DNA of 64,000 nucleotides. Source: Acetobacteroides hydrogenigenes. Lineage in GTDB: Bacteria > Bacteroidota > Bacteroidia > Bacteroidales > ZOR0009. Shown in pieces: positions 44,004 through 53,565 of the stretch. Numbering within the stretch: position 1 is the stretch's first letter; each line of letters opens with the position of its first letter. The position numbers were made by a program, and so were the translations under genes. Location of the stretch: contig NZ_SLWB01000008.1 in assembly GCF_004340205.1 (NCBI RefSeq), forward strand, positions 62,001 to 126,000, in the 5' to 3' direction. The notes under the pieces are model-generated. The model saw nothing but the letters and a program-made list of their open reading frames with translations, was not told the origin of the DNA and did not search any database.

Positions 44004-44705
44004 ATGATTTTAAACACTTTACTTCAAAGTAGCGTTGCTGCAGATACAGTAACTCAGGTTGCAACACAAGCGGCTCAAACAGGTGGCCTATCATTTTGGT
44101 CGTTAATGGTTAAGGGCGGTCCTATTATGATACCTCTTGGCCTACTATCAGTACTAGCTGTTTACATCTTTGTAGAGCGCTATATGGCCATAAGAAAAGC
44201 GAGCAAGTACGATACCAACTTTATGAATCGTATTCGCGAGTACATCCACGAAGGGAAAATTGAAACAGCACTCAACCTTTGCCGCCAGAACGACACTCCA
44301 ATTGCTCGTATGATTGAAAAGGGAATCGAGCGCATTGGCCGTCCTCTGAACGACGTAAACACAGCCATAGAGAATGTAGGAAACCTAGAGATTGCTAAAC
44401 TTGAAAAGAATCTACCACTATTGGCAACCGTTTCGGGAGGTGCCCCAATGATAGGCTTCTTGGGCACAGTTGTTGGTATGATTGACGCCTTCTACAAGAT
44501 GTCTGCAGCAGGCAATAACCTAAACATCGGACTTCTTTCTGGTGGTATTTATACGGCAATGGTTACCACTGTAGGTGGACTTATTGTAGGTATCATGGCC
44601 TACTTCTGCTATAACATTCTCGTTGCCCGCATCGAAAAGTTGGTGTTTAATATGGAAGCTAATTCTATGGTTTTCATGGATCTGCTAAATGAACCTGCGA
44701 AGTAG
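44004..44705 (+). CDS. exbB: MotA/TolQ/ExbB proton channel protein
   Basis: This 233-residue protein has three transmembrane helices: one near residues 30-50 (GPIMIPLGLLSVLAVYIFVE) and two in the C-terminal half (ATVSGGAPMIGFLGTVVGMID and GGIYTAMVTTVGGLIVGIMAY), the second pair being the ExbB/TolQ channel signature. The start at MILNTLL is chosen; the earlier ATG at 43947 adds a hydrophilic stretch without homology. It forms the proton-driven motor with ExbD (23 bp downstream) and TonB. Confidence 0.93.
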   Translation: MILNTLLQSSVAADTVTQVATQAAQTGGLSFWSLMVKGGPIMIPLGLLSVLAVYIFVERYMAIRKASKYDTNFMNRIREYIHEGKIETALNLCRQNDTPIARMIEKGIERIGRPLNDVNTAIENVGNLEIAKLEKNLPLLATVSGGAPMIGFLGTVVGMIDAFYKMSAAGNNLNIGLLSGGIYTAMVTTVGGLIVGIMAYFCYNILVARIEKLVFNMEANSMVFMDLLNEPAK

Positions 44706-44728
44706 TAAACTATTAAAACCAGTAGAAA

Positions 44729-45130
44729 ATGGCAATTAAACGAGGGTCGAAGGTCGATACTAGCTTTAGCATGTCATCCATGTCCGACATGGTGTTTTTG
44801 CTGCTAATCTTCTTTCTTGTAACCTCCACATTAGTAAGTCCCAATGCGCTAAAGCTTCTGCTTCCCAAAAGCAACAGCCAAGTGCAGGGAAAACCTATAA
44901 CGAGCATCTCGATAGACGACATTAACGGAGCGTATTACTACTACATAGAGGCCCAGCCTGTTGCCTTCGAAAACATCGAAAGCACGTTACAACAGAAGCT
45001 GATGAATGAAGAAGAAAAGACCATTGCTCTCCATGTAGATGGTAGCATCCCAATGGATGAAGTAGTAAAGGTGATGAACATTGCAAAGAATAACAACTAC
45101 AAGCTTATTCTTGCAACAAGTCCAGAGTAA
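44729..45130 (+). CDS. exbD: ExbD/TolR family biopolymer transport protein
   Basis: This 133-residue protein has a single N-terminal transmembrane helix (SMSDMVFLLLIFFLVTSTL) that contains the essential Asp of the ExbD family (SDMVFLLL), followed by a periplasmic domain with MDEVVKVMNIAKNNNYKLILAT, the usual end of ExbD. It lies between exbB and tonB with only short gaps. Confidence 0.93.
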   Translation: MAIKRGSKVDTSFSMSSMSDMVFLLLIFFLVTSTLVSPNALKLLLPKSNSQVQGKPITSISIDDINGAYYYYIEAQPVAFENIESTLQQKLMNEEEKTIALHVDGSIPMDEVVKVMNIAKNNNYKLILATSPE

Positions 45131-45133
45131 AAT

Positions 45134-45934
45134 ATGGTTAACTCCAACTCATCGAAGATTGCAGGATTGTTTGCTACAGCTATTTTTCATGCTGCAGTTT
45201 TGCTTTTGCTGCTCCTATTTGGGCTTAAGCCTCAGCTGCCTATACCTCCAGAAGAGGCTATCCTAATAAACTTTGGAGATAGCGATGTAGGAAGCGGCTT
45301 TGTAGAGCCTTCGGCAACCAATCAAGTTGCACAAGTTGCTCCTAGCCAACAATCCGCAGATCAGGAAAATCCTATTACGCAAGATTTTGAAGAAGCACCA
45401 ACGCTTCCAACAAAAACATCCATCAAAAAGAAAGTTCCTGCGAATAAGCCAACAGTTCAAACACGAACAGAAGCAGCACCCGTTGCACCCGTCGAAAAGC
45501 CTCGCGAAGTAAACAAGCGTGCTCTTTTCCCAGGAAAAAGCAACTCAGGTCTTCCCTCACAAGGAGAAGGAGATGGAAAAGGGATCGGCAATCAAGGAGA
45601 TCCAAATGGCTCTCCAGATAGCAAAAGCCGTATAGGAGGTAGTACGGGAAGTTCCAATGGGCACTCCTTCAGCCTTAGCGGAAGACGCATAGTTGGAGGG
45701 TTTCCTAACCCTGCTTATAACGTTCAGGCCTCGGGGAAAGTTGTCGTTTCTATAACCGTAGATCAAAACGGGAATGTAACTAAGGCAACTTATTCTCCCA
45801 AAGGATCTACCACCTCCGATTCTAGGCTTATACAAGCAGCGATCTCAGCTGCCCTTCGAGCCCGATTCAACGTAGACAAAAATGCGCCCTCCATTCAAAC
45901 CGGGAATATTACTTACATCTTTAATTTACAATAA
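45134..45934 (+). CDS. tonB: TonB-family energy transducer
   Basis: This 266-residue protein has an N-terminal anchor (about 8-31), a long Pro/Lys-rich spacer (about 60-170), then the TonB C-terminal domain (GKVVVSITVDQNGNVTKATY, about 195-266). It transmits proton-motive force from ExbB-ExbD to outer-membrane receptors such as those at 21768 and 34218. Start is 3 bp after exbD. An inverted repeat terminator overlaps its stop. Confidence 0.92.
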   Translation: MVNSNSSKIAGLFATAIFHAAVLLLLLLFGLKPQLPIPPEEAILINFGDSDVGSGFVEPSATNQVAQVAPSQQSADQENPITQDFEEAPTLPTKTSIKKKVPANKPTVQTRTEAAPVAPVEKPREVNKRALFPGKSNSGLPSQGEGDGKGIGNQGDPNGSPDSKSRIGGSTGSSNGHSFSLSGRRIVGGFPNPAYNVQASGKVVVSITVDQNGNVTKATYSPKGSTTSDSRLIQAAISAALRARFNVDKNAPSIQTGNITYIFNLQ

Positions 45935-45962
45935 AAAGAGCGAGATTTTCTCGCTCTTTTAC
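45933..45962 (+). terminator. Terminator of the exbB-exbD-tonB operon
   Basis: AAAGAGCGAGA and TCTCGCTCTTT pair around a 4-base loop with a T tail. It ends 11 bp before the pgeF start. Confidence 0.85.
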
Positions 45963-45972
45963 TTTTGCCTTT

Positions 45973-46776
45973 ATGATAGAGCTAACCCAAGCACCACTAA
46001 CGCTTACTTTCGAACTTTTTGCCAACCGAAATGATGTTTTAGCATTTGTGACAACCCGTGTAGGAGGAGAAAGTTCCGATCACCTTGCATCCTGCAACAT
46101 AGGAATCTCCGAATTTGAACCTGCATCGACTACAATAAGTAACCGACAGAGAATTTGCACGGCTCTAAACATCGACTTCGAGAAAATGACGTTTCAGAGC
46201 CAGGCACATAGCGACTCTATAACCGTAGTAGATAGCAATAATGCAGGTGCTGGAAACCGTATAAAAACTCAATCTATTTCAAACTCCGATGCCCTAATAA
46301 CGCAAACAAAGGGAATTACGCTCTTTGCGCAAGCCGCCGATTGCGTCCCCATTATTCTATATGATACTAAGAATAAAGTAGCAGCAGCCATTCATGCTGG
46401 ATGGAGGGGAACTATTAAAAGAATCGCTCAAAAGACAGCACAAAAGATGATTGCTGAATTTGAATGTAATCCCCAAAACATAATTGCAGGAATAGGCCCA
46501 TCAATAGGACGATGCTGCTACGAAGTAGGTTCCGAAGTTGTAGATGCTGTATCATCCAGCTTTCCCAACTCAGCAAACTTACTTATCTCGCATAATAGTA
46601 AGTACCATTTTGACTTGTGGGAGGCGAACAAGGAGCAGCTAGAAGAAACAGGCATACCTATCCAAAATATCGAAGTTGCCAAGATATGCACAAAATGCAA
46701 CAACACCCTCTTTTTCTCATCAAGACACGACAACGGACGTACAGGTAGATTTGGAATAGGAATCACGATAATATAA
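45973..46776 (+). CDS. pgeF: Peptidoglycan editing factor (purine nucleoside phosphorylase/laccase-like)
   Basis: This 267-residue member of the YfiH/PgeF family has QAHSDS, AADCVPIILYD with the zinc cysteine, AIHAGWRGT with the zinc histidine, and GPSIGRCCYEVG. PgeF removes misincorporated amino acids from peptidoglycan precursors; family members also act on purine nucleosides. It is immediately behind the tonB terminator with its own presumed promoter. Confidence 0.95.
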   Translation: MIELTQAPLTLTFELFANRNDVLAFVTTRVGGESSDHLASCNIGISEFEPASTTISNRQRICTALNIDFEKMTFQSQAHSDSITVVDSNNAGAGNRIKTQSISNSDALITQTKGITLFAQAADCVPIILYDTKNKVAAAIHAGWRGTIKRIAQKTAQKMIAEFECNPQNIIAGIGPSIGRCCYEVGSEVVDAVSSSFPNSANLLISHNSKYHFDLWEANKEQLEETGIPIQNIEVAKICTKCNNTLFFSSRHDNGRTGRFGIGITII

Positions 46777-46797
46777 ACGGACATAGATTTAAATGAA

Positions 46798-46828
46798 AAT
46801 TCCCAGAAAGCATAACTTCCTAGGAATT
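46798..46828 (-). terminator. Terminator between convergent genes
   Basis: AATTCCCAGAAAG pairs with CTTCCTAGGAATT with two mismatches. Read leftward it is followed by TTTTCATTT. Confidence 0.6.
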
Positions 46829-46849
46829 CCATTTATAGATTCAAAATTT

Positions 46850-47971
46850 CTACTTTGAAGCGACAAGACTTTCAAGCGGCTCAAAGAATCTCTTCAGCTT
46901 TTCATGAGGGACCGAAACGCATATACGAGCATACTTATCTGCATTCTCTAACTCCTTGGCAAAGAAACGCAAAGAAACGCTAGCAATACGGTTCTTCATC
47001 AGCTCATCGTAACTCATATTTAGTATGGTAAATATACCAACTGGGGTTGATTCCTGATAAAACTCTTCGGCAAGAAAGCCCTTTTCACGTAGATATGCTA
47101 TATTCTTAGTTATTCCCTCTACAGTTTTTTGCTTAAACTCGGCAACAGCTTTTTTCCCTTCTCCGGTAGTCAAAAGTCGAAGCACGAGCTGCTGAGCAAA
47201 ACCGTTAATACCGTTAGTGGCAAAAAGCAAGCGTAAGAGTATCTCCTTATTGAATACCGGATTGTTGCAGTGAATAAATCCTAAACGAATACCACTAAGG
47301 CCCACCGATTTGCTAAAACTTTCTGTAATTACCACATTTTCTAGAGGTAAAAGACGCTCGTAGAAGCTATCATCAGCATCCTTAAAAATACGTCGATATG
47401 GGCAATCGCAAAAAACAACAACATCGTTATCGTTTAAAAACTTAATAAGTTCAAAGAGCTTCTCATCATCGTATTTATCCCCAACAGGATTGCTCGGATC
47501 GCAAATAAGCACAGCGTTACCACGAAGCTCATCTATCATCCCCTTAAGAGACGATAAAGAGTGGTATAGCCCAGGTTGTTTCCCGCGCATCTGCATAATC
47601 ATGAAGTAGGATTCCCAAATTATTTCAGGAACGAATACTTTATCAACCTTTACAGTTTGGAAGGCCATATCAATTGCAGCCATCCCTCCTCCTGTAATAG
47701 AAATCTGATTAGGATTGGCCTTACCTCCAAAGTATTCCTTATTAATTGCATCTTTAAGTGCAGGAAAGCCTGTAGTTGGAGGATAGATCTGAATTTCAGG
47801 CGAATTGAAATCAATCGATTTGACTACTTCGCTTAAATCAATGTTTACAACTGCATTAATTCCCCTATTTAGGGCTAAGTATTCCTGCCCTGTCTCCTGA
47901 GTTAAGCGACGGACCAAATCGCCGATTTCAACAATAGCACATTGCTCGGTGCCACTTACAATTACTTCCAT
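46850..47971 (-). CDS. PLP-dependent aminotransferase, class I/II fold
   Basis: This 373-residue fold-type I aminotransferase has SITGGGMAAIDMA binding the cofactor phosphate, DPSNPVG, DCPYRRIF, and ESFSKSVGLSGIRLGF with the PLP lysine. The start at 47971 (MEVIVSGTEQ) is preferred over 47992. The closest overall pattern is the aspartate/histidinol-phosphate aminotransferase group; the substrate is unknown. It is transcribed away from the curli locus and separated from it by 1.1 kb of AT-rich DNA. Confidence 0.88.
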   Translation of the reverse strand: MEVIVSGTEQCAIVEIGDLVRRLTQETGQEYLALNRGINAVVNIDLSEVVKSIDFNSPEIQIYPPTTGFPALKDAINKEYFGGKANPNQISITGGGMAAIDMAFQTVKVDKVFVPEIIWESYFMIMQMRGKQPGLYHSLSSLKGMIDELRGNAVLICDPSNPVGDKYDDEKLFELIKFLNDNDVVVFCDCPYRRIFKDADDSFYERLLPLENVVITESFSKSVGLSGIRLGFIHCNNPVFNKEILLRLLFATNGINGFAQQLVLRLLTTGEGKKAVAEFKQKTVEGITKNIAYLREKGFLAEEFYQESTPVGIFTILNMSYDELMKNRIASVSLRFFAKELENADKYARICVSVPHEKLKRFFEPLESLVASK

Positions 47972-47992
47972 TTTCTGTAAATATTTAAACAA

Positions 47993-49042
47993 GTGTTCGT
48001 TCTCGGATGCAATATAGAAAAATAAGAATTCGATTCATCACCCCCCTACTTTAGAGGGGGCTGCTAATAAATAATAGCAATCATACCCTATAAGCATTAC
48101 CATATTCAACGATACTAAAAATAACAGCTATAGATTAAAACGCATCCCACGAATTTGCTTTAATTCGAAAACAACGCAAAATCAACAAAAACAACCAGTT
48201 TAGTTTTATTTAACCATTTTAAAAGAAACTAATTTTGCACAGAATTCATAAATCCATCAGTAACGCTTCTTCCATTTTTATGTCCAAAATATTTTGCTTG
48301 TTTTTATAAAAAAGCGATTTATGATTCGACTACTATCAAAAAATTAACATCACAACCAACCTACTTACTAAAAAGATCGTCCCCTTTCAAAAGAAAACCT
48401 CTTTTTAATACCCCACCCAAGCCATAAAATACCAGGTAGGTATAACAAAAAAACCGTTTAGGTGCTGTTTTTTGTAAAATAGACATTCATTTTATTGCCC
48501 AAATCCACATAAATAACGTTGATTTATCGTCAAATTTATTTTAAATAACTAATAATACTTTAACCAACATAAAACAAATCAAATATAATTTACAAAAATC
48601 AAGAATTAATAAAATATAAATTACAGCATTAACATATTAATAACAAAATACAAACTTTAATTATGCTAACATTAACCAACCATTAATATATCTCATACTA
48701 TTTAAATTTAAAGAGGCAACAATTGTAATTAAAAATACAAATTAAAATCACCTTTACTAGTAATTTATACAAAACATAGTTCATCCATAATTCATTTACA
48801 AAAATTACACAACAGCATCTTTAAAAGCAGAACGCATCAATCCAAAATCACAAAGCATCAACTTTATAGTCGTACTACTACAAAAAGAATTTAAGAAAAG
48901 CATTCGCACAAATTAATTAGAATTAAAAGATATGACATTTTTTAATTTAAAACTTATGTGTTTTACCAATACATACCGCAAAAACCATATTTTATACAAA
49001 ACACAAAGCTCATTTTTCAATTAACAAAATGACAACAATTAA
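47993..49042. other. AT-rich intergenic region upstream of the curli locus
   Basis: About 1.05 kb with no gene-like frame and much higher AT content than the flanks. It contains a short CCCCCCTACTTTAGAGGGGG hairpin (about 48042-48061), then long A/T tracts up to the curlin promoter at 49043. The size and A-tract density suggest a nucleoid-protein-silenced or highly regulated promoter region, but I see no defined operator besides the box at 49043. Confidence 0.5.
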
Positions 49043-49089
49043 TATGGAAATACCTAATTGAATACAATTTCATTTCGGAGATAACTTTG
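49043..49089 (+). promoter_or_regulatory. Curlin regulon promoter 1
   Basis: TATGGAAA (49043-49050), 2 bp, CCTAATTG (49053-49060), 21 bp, TAACTTTG (49082-49089). The last is the -7 element; CCTAATTG holds the -33 element. The same parts at the same distances precede the genes at 51087 and 55144. TGTCAGT follows near the expected start site. Confidence 0.85.
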
Positions 49090-49132
49090 CGCTTGTCAGT
49101 AAATTTTATTGTCAAACCAAAACATTTGTATC

Positions 49133-50263
49133 ATGAAAAAGGTCAGTATTATTATTGTGCTTGCAATGCTTGCAATTGGAGTCAGCGCACAGGAATTTCA
49201 TCATCCACAACCAACCGTAACGGGCAATAGTGCTGTTCTAAATCAAGAAGGTTGGAGGCAATGGGGATTTATCTACCAGTTTGGGGATGGCAACAAAGCA
49301 ACCATCAACCAAGGCCTTGTAGCAACACCTACAGGTGAAGCTGTAATGAATCATCAAGAGGGCAGTTTTGGCAACACCGCTTTTATTACGCAGATTGGAT
49401 TTAACAACGAAGGCACCATCAACCAAACGGGACATGGCAACCTAGCCACCCTTTGGCAGCTTAACTGGGGCTGGTACCATGGCAGCCCATATGCTGATAT
49501 TGTAAACAGCCATCATGGCCCAAAACCAGGTGCTAAAGGCATTATCAACCAAACTGGCAGCCACAACATCACATCGGTTCTTCAGCTAAGCGGTAGCAAC
49601 CTAACAATTAATCAAGGTGGCGAGCACAACTACATTGGTGGAGCAAGCTACGCAAACTTCTGCGGAAGCTTGCAGCACTACAGCTACCAGCAAAGCTGCT
49701 GCCCTAACTTCATGTTCCAACCTCTAATTGTAGGCGAAGGCGAAACCCTAGAGCTTACCCAAACCGGCCAAGGCGAATACTTCTTTGGCATTGGGGTACT
49801 TAAAGGTGACCGAACAATTGTTCAAGGAAACAACGGCGGATGGCCTTACAGCAAACATGGACATCACCACTCGAATCTTGACTACAACGCCATTTGGCTG
49901 GCACAAGACGGCGGTAACGCCATCCTAACCCAAAATGGCAGGTACAACAAGATTTGGTTAGACATGGACGTACTAAAGGGCACCGACGGACCAACCGTAT
50001 CTATAACCCAAAACGGCTACAAGAACTACGTTGCTAAGTTCAGTGGCCCATGCGACAACTGCGCTACGGGTCCAGCCGAGTTTAACGGCGATATGATGAC
50101 CGTAGTCCAAAATGGCGACCACAACAGGCTAAGCGTTGAGAGCGATGGCTACAAGAACATGATTAACGTTACCCAAAACGGATCGTACAACTTTGGCATG
50201 ATCGTTCAAAAGGGCATTACCTATCAGCACCAGTTTACCAGCTACTGTGGCGGATGCCAATAA
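49133..50263 (+). CDS. Curlin-like amyloid repeat protein 1 (cysteine-containing)
   Basis: This 376-residue exported protein has the signal peptide MKKVSIIIVLAMLAIGVSA. The mature part has about 18 beta-strand repeats of the curlin kind (xINQxGxxN) interrupted by a central insert with Cys (CCPNFMFQP) and GEGETLELTQTGQ. The C terminus carries CDNCATGPAEFNGD and ends in CGGC, a pattern repeated in the 55144 protein. Curlins polymerise on the cell surface into amyloid fibres after export by CsgG. The mRNA could start as MSNQNICI from an upstream TTG, but that stretch is conserved as DNA leader in all three genes. Minor subunit or nucleator is my guess. Confidence 0.9.
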   Translation: MKKVSIIIVLAMLAIGVSAQEFHHPQPTVTGNSAVLNQEGWRQWGFIYQFGDGNKATINQGLVATPTGEAVMNHQEGSFGNTAFITQIGFNNEGTINQTGHGNLATLWQLNWGWYHGSPYADIVNSHHGPKPGAKGIINQTGSHNITSVLQLSGSNLTINQGGEHNYIGGASYANFCGSLQHYSYQQSCCPNFMFQPLIVGEGETLELTQTGQGEYFFGIGVLKGDRTIVQGNNGGWPYSKHGHHHSNLDYNAIWLAQDGGNAILTQNGRYNKIWLDMDVLKGTDGPTVSITQNGYKNYVAKFSGPCDNCATGPAEFNGDMMTVVQNGDHNRLSVESDGYKNMINVTQNGSYNFGMIVQKGITYQHQFTSYCGGCQ

Positions 50264-50337
50264 GCGCCATCTACCTATAATCCTAACAATACCAATGATG
50301 CTAGGATAATGCATTATGCTAACTTCATGCTGACGAG

Positions 50338-50372
50338 CCCCGGATGAACCGCAACATCCGGGGTATTTTTTT
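50338..50372 (+). terminator. Terminator of curlin gene 1
   Basis: CCCCGGATG and CATCCGGGG form the stem, followed by TATTTTTTT. The same stem sequence is used after the 51087 gene. Confidence 0.9.
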
Positions 50373-50993
50373 GTCGTTTAGGAACAGAAATACCAGCAAC
50401 AAAAAAGGCAAGACCTACCCATTTAGCCACAAGAGCACTTCCTTATTTTGTTACAGAACATAACATAATTATAGCTTATTAAAAGCACTTATTAGTAGTT
50501 TAAAACATCGATTTGCAATACGCTTACGACACCTAATAAATTACAATTCACACTAAGCAACATCTCAATTATAAATGTTACCATTAACAAACCAACAAAC
50601 CTGTATAAATTCGCGTATTTTGCTTGAATTTAGCTTGAATTTAAACATCCTACAAGTAGTTATTAAAGATACTACACAAATATACATTTGAAATACCAAT
50701 AAAGCCACCGAATCCACCAACCTACTTAAACAAATAAAATCACGCTTAAAATTATATAAAGCACAACATAAAAAAACACAAATTCGCACCGCAATCCCAC
50801 TCGTTGAGGGGATAACCTACTAAAGCGCACATCTGAATATTTGTCCAAAATCAAATTCTTTAACCTACATTTTTTATTTTAAGCCATCAATTATCAAATG
50901 ACAGTATATTTCACCCAATTGTTATACAACAAACGCTATTTAATCAAAATACAAAGTCAATTTCAAAATGTAATTTAATTTTTAATTAAAGAG
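50373..50993. other. AT-rich intergenic region between curlin genes
   Basis: About 620 bp with no gene seen and long A/T tracts, similar in character to the region before 49043. A minus-strand frame of 74 codons (50565-50789) lacks any coding sign. Confidence 0.5.
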
Positions 50994-51040
50994 TATGGAA
51001 ACACCTAATTGCGCCTAATTTTAATTCGGAAATACCTTTG
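50994..51040 (+). promoter_or_regulatory. Curlin regulon promoter 2
   Basis: TATGGAAA (50994-51001), 2 bp, CCTAATTG (51004-51011), 21 bp, TACCTTTG (51033-51040). Same architecture as at 49043 and 55047; TGTCAGTAA follows. Confidence 0.85.
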
Positions 51041-51086
51041 CTCTTGTCAGTAATATAATTTATTGTCGAACCAAAAATTTAAGATC

Positions 51087-52613
51087 ATGAAAAGAGCAGG
51101 TTTATTGCTAGGATTATTTCTAATTGGTGCTGTAGCATTTGCGCAAAACAACACGGCAATACTTAATCAAAACGCAAACAACCACTACGGTCAGGGCTAC
51201 ATTTTCCAAATCGGGATGCAGAACCATGGAACCGTAAACCAGCTAGGCAGCTGGTATGTATATGGTAAGCTCAACCAATTTGGATGGGGCAACATGGGTA
51301 CAATCACACAGGCTTTATCCGTAGGAAGCGATGCAACCATCGATCAGATGGGATGGAAAAACAACGCTACAATCACCCAAGCCGCCGATGGATGGGGCTG
51401 GTGGTGGTTCATGCCATCTGATGCGCACATTTCTCAATTGGGCATAGCCAACGTGGCCACCATCAACCAAACAATGTCGAATGGCGATGAGGCTATGATT
51501 ATGCAGCACGGCATGAAAAACACTGCTGCTATCACCCAAACCAAAGACTGGTATGATAATGCTCAAATCACCCAATACGGGAAGTACAACATGGCCACCG
51601 TTAACCAAACTAATGGCATGCTAAGTACAGCAATAATCAACCAGGTTCCTTACAGCAAGAACAACGTTGCTACCATTAACCAGCATGGCAACTATGGTGT
51701 ACTAGGCGAAATAGTTCAATACGGCAAGTACAATGCTGGCACTATTAACCAACACCATTCGTGGTTTAGCACGGCATATGTATTCCAGACCAACCACAAA
51801 AACGTTGCTACCATCACCCAAACTATGGCTGATTTATCTAACGCAAGCATCACCCAAACAGGTGGACACAACGCCGGCGAAATCAACCAAACCAACACGT
51901 TTGCTAGCAGCGCTGACATCAACCAGCCTGGCTACTTCAACCATGCTACCATCAACCAAACCAACACGGCGTTTTCTAGCGCTACCATCACTCAGCCCGG
52001 ATGGTTCAACACGGCTATTATAAGTCAAAACAGCAACCACGTACACGCCGACATCCTACAAGGAGGCATGTTCAACCATGCAGATATCTTCCAAGATGGC
52101 AAGTACCTATGGGCTAGCATAGATCAGTATGGGATGTTCAATGCGGCAATCATCAAGCAGTATGGAAAGAACCACATAGCCTACATACTACAGGGTGGAG
52201 CGTTCAACAAAGCATTCATCACCCAAACTGGTGGCAAGTGGATGGCTAACAAGGCCGACATCTTCCAATACGGATTCTTTAACATGGCCACCATCAACCA
52301 AGACGGATGGGGCAACCAAGCTTCGATTACCCAACCCGGATGGTCGTGGTTTGCAGCCGGTATTATTACCCAAGCAGGGCATAAGAACAGGGCTAACGTA
52401 ATCCAGTACTCCTTTAGCAATGTAAACATCAACCAAGAGGGAAGCCACAACGTGGTTGATCCAGCTACCGTATGGTATAGGAATACGCTAAAAGTTGATC
52501 AGGTTGGCAGGTACAACAGGCTAACCGTTGATGGAAGATCGTACAACAGCACCATGATCGTTACCCAACATGGCGTTGGCAACTACGGCTTCATTATGCA
52601 ACGCGACTTCTAA
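51087..52613 (+). CDS. Curlin-like amyloid repeat protein 2 (long, cysteine-free)
   Basis: This 508-residue exported protein has the signal peptide MKRAGLLLGLFLIGAVAFAQ. Almost the whole mature protein consists of about 40 short strand repeats of roughly 11 residues (xATINQxGxxN and variants such as SITQPG, DIFQDG). CsgA of E. coli has five 22-residue repeats, so this subunit would make a much longer beta-solenoid. It contains no cysteine and is rich in Asn, Gln, Trp and Tyr. The repeat number and purity make it the likely major fibre subunit. Repeat copies differ enough that assembly collapse is not expected. Confidence 0.92.
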   Translation: MKRAGLLLGLFLIGAVAFAQNNTAILNQNANNHYGQGYIFQIGMQNHGTVNQLGSWYVYGKLNQFGWGNMGTITQALSVGSDATIDQMGWKNNATITQAADGWGWWWFMPSDAHISQLGIANVATINQTMSNGDEAMIMQHGMKNTAAITQTKDWYDNAQITQYGKYNMATVNQTNGMLSTAIINQVPYSKNNVATINQHGNYGVLGEIVQYGKYNAGTINQHHSWFSTAYVFQTNHKNVATITQTMADLSNASITQTGGHNAGEINQTNTFASSADINQPGYFNHATINQTNTAFSSATITQPGWFNTAIISQNSNHVHADILQGGMFNHADIFQDGKYLWASIDQYGMFNAAIIKQYGKNHIAYILQGGAFNKAFITQTGGKWMANKADIFQYGFFNMATINQDGWGNQASITQPGWSWFAAGIITQAGHKNRANVIQYSFSNVNINQEGSHNVVDPATVWYRNTLKVDQVGRYNRLTVDGRSYNSTMIVTQHGVGNYGFIMQRDF

Positions 52614-52670
52614 CCATCCTCACTTAGCTGTTCGTAAACAGCTACTACTACAATAATTTCAAGCTGACAA

Positions 52671-52704
52671 CCCCGGATGTACGCGTACTTCATCCGGGGT
52701 TTTT
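52671..52704 (+). terminator. Terminator of curlin gene 2
   Basis: CCCCGGATG and CATCCGGGG pair over an 11-base loop, followed by TTTTTC; near-identical stem to the one at 50338. Confidence 0.88.
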
Positions 52705-53133
52705 CGTATGCCTATACGCCAGCCGTACGCCCCGCAAAGCGCGCAAGAAGCGCAAAGGAGGTTCTGCAGAAGGCCTTCTCTAGCAGTATAGGTAGAGGTA
52801 GGGCTGCGGAGCTTGCCGGAAGCTTTAGCTCGATGGAGCTAATCCAAATTCTGGTCAGAAGGCCTCTACTTTTAAAGACCATTCCTTTTTAGAGCTTACT
52901 TGGATTCCAGCTTAGATCACACAACAAGCACGGGATTGCTGCACTTATTCATAGCCCTCGCTTAGCCAGAGGGCTATTTGCTTGGCGTCTTCGCCCCTCG
53001 CCCCTTTGCAGCAGCATTAGGGCTTGTATACGGCAGCTACCAACAAAAGACCTAGCCAGCAGCGCTTCACGTTGTCCGCAAGAAGCGTTATCGGCACAGG
53101 CTACAACCCGCAAACGTTTTTCGTCAAAAACGC
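52705..53133. other. Intergenic region between curlin gene 2 and the 41-bp array
   Basis: GC content returns to genome-typical values. It contains AGAAGGCCTTCT-type short palindromes and no gene-like frame. Short frames on both strands are low-quality. Confidence 0.4.
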
Positions 53134-53362
53134 CCTCAAATAATTTACGCGGAAGCATTTCTCGCCGAAAACAGCATCATGTAGCTTACGCGAGCATGTT
53201 TTTCGTCAAAAATCACCTCAAATAATTTACGCGGGAGCATTTTTGGCCGAAAACAGCCTCAAATAATTTACGCGAGCACATTTTTCACGAAAAACTACCT
53301 CAAATAATTTACGCGGGAGCATTCTTCGTCAAAAACGGCCTCAAATAATTTACGCGAGCAGG
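53134..53362. repeat. 41-bp tandem repeat array, 6 units
   Basis: CCTCAAATAATTTACGCG (with one diverged copy) starts at 53134, 53175, 53216, 53257, 53298 and 53339, exactly 41 bp apart. Each full unit also carries an inverted pair TTTTT/AAAAA around CGTC or GGCCG. A degenerate half unit precedes it at about 53115. The period is not a multiple of three, so a repeat protein is ruled out. Confidence 0.92.
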
Positions 53363-53565
53363 ACTTCTTAAAGGAGACCAGCAGCTGCACAATACCCAAA
53401 GGGCTAATCAACCTCCAAACTATGCGATACAGCTTACTGCAACCACTTTATGCCAAAAAAACCAAGCCATGCAGCATTGTTTTATGAATATTTTTTTTGC
53501 GTTAGCTGTTGGAATTACCCTGTTTTTTACATTTATTTAACATGTAATAAAAAAAACAAAAACGT

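Noticed and set aside
49109-49132. N-terminal MSNQ extension of the curlins (also at 51063 and 55120)
   Set aside because: It would precede a perfect signal peptide, two of the three use TTG, and the stretch is conserved as DNA leader near the promoter.
53134-53362. CRISPR array
   Set aside because: The intervening sequences are near copies of each other, not unique, and there are no cas genes.
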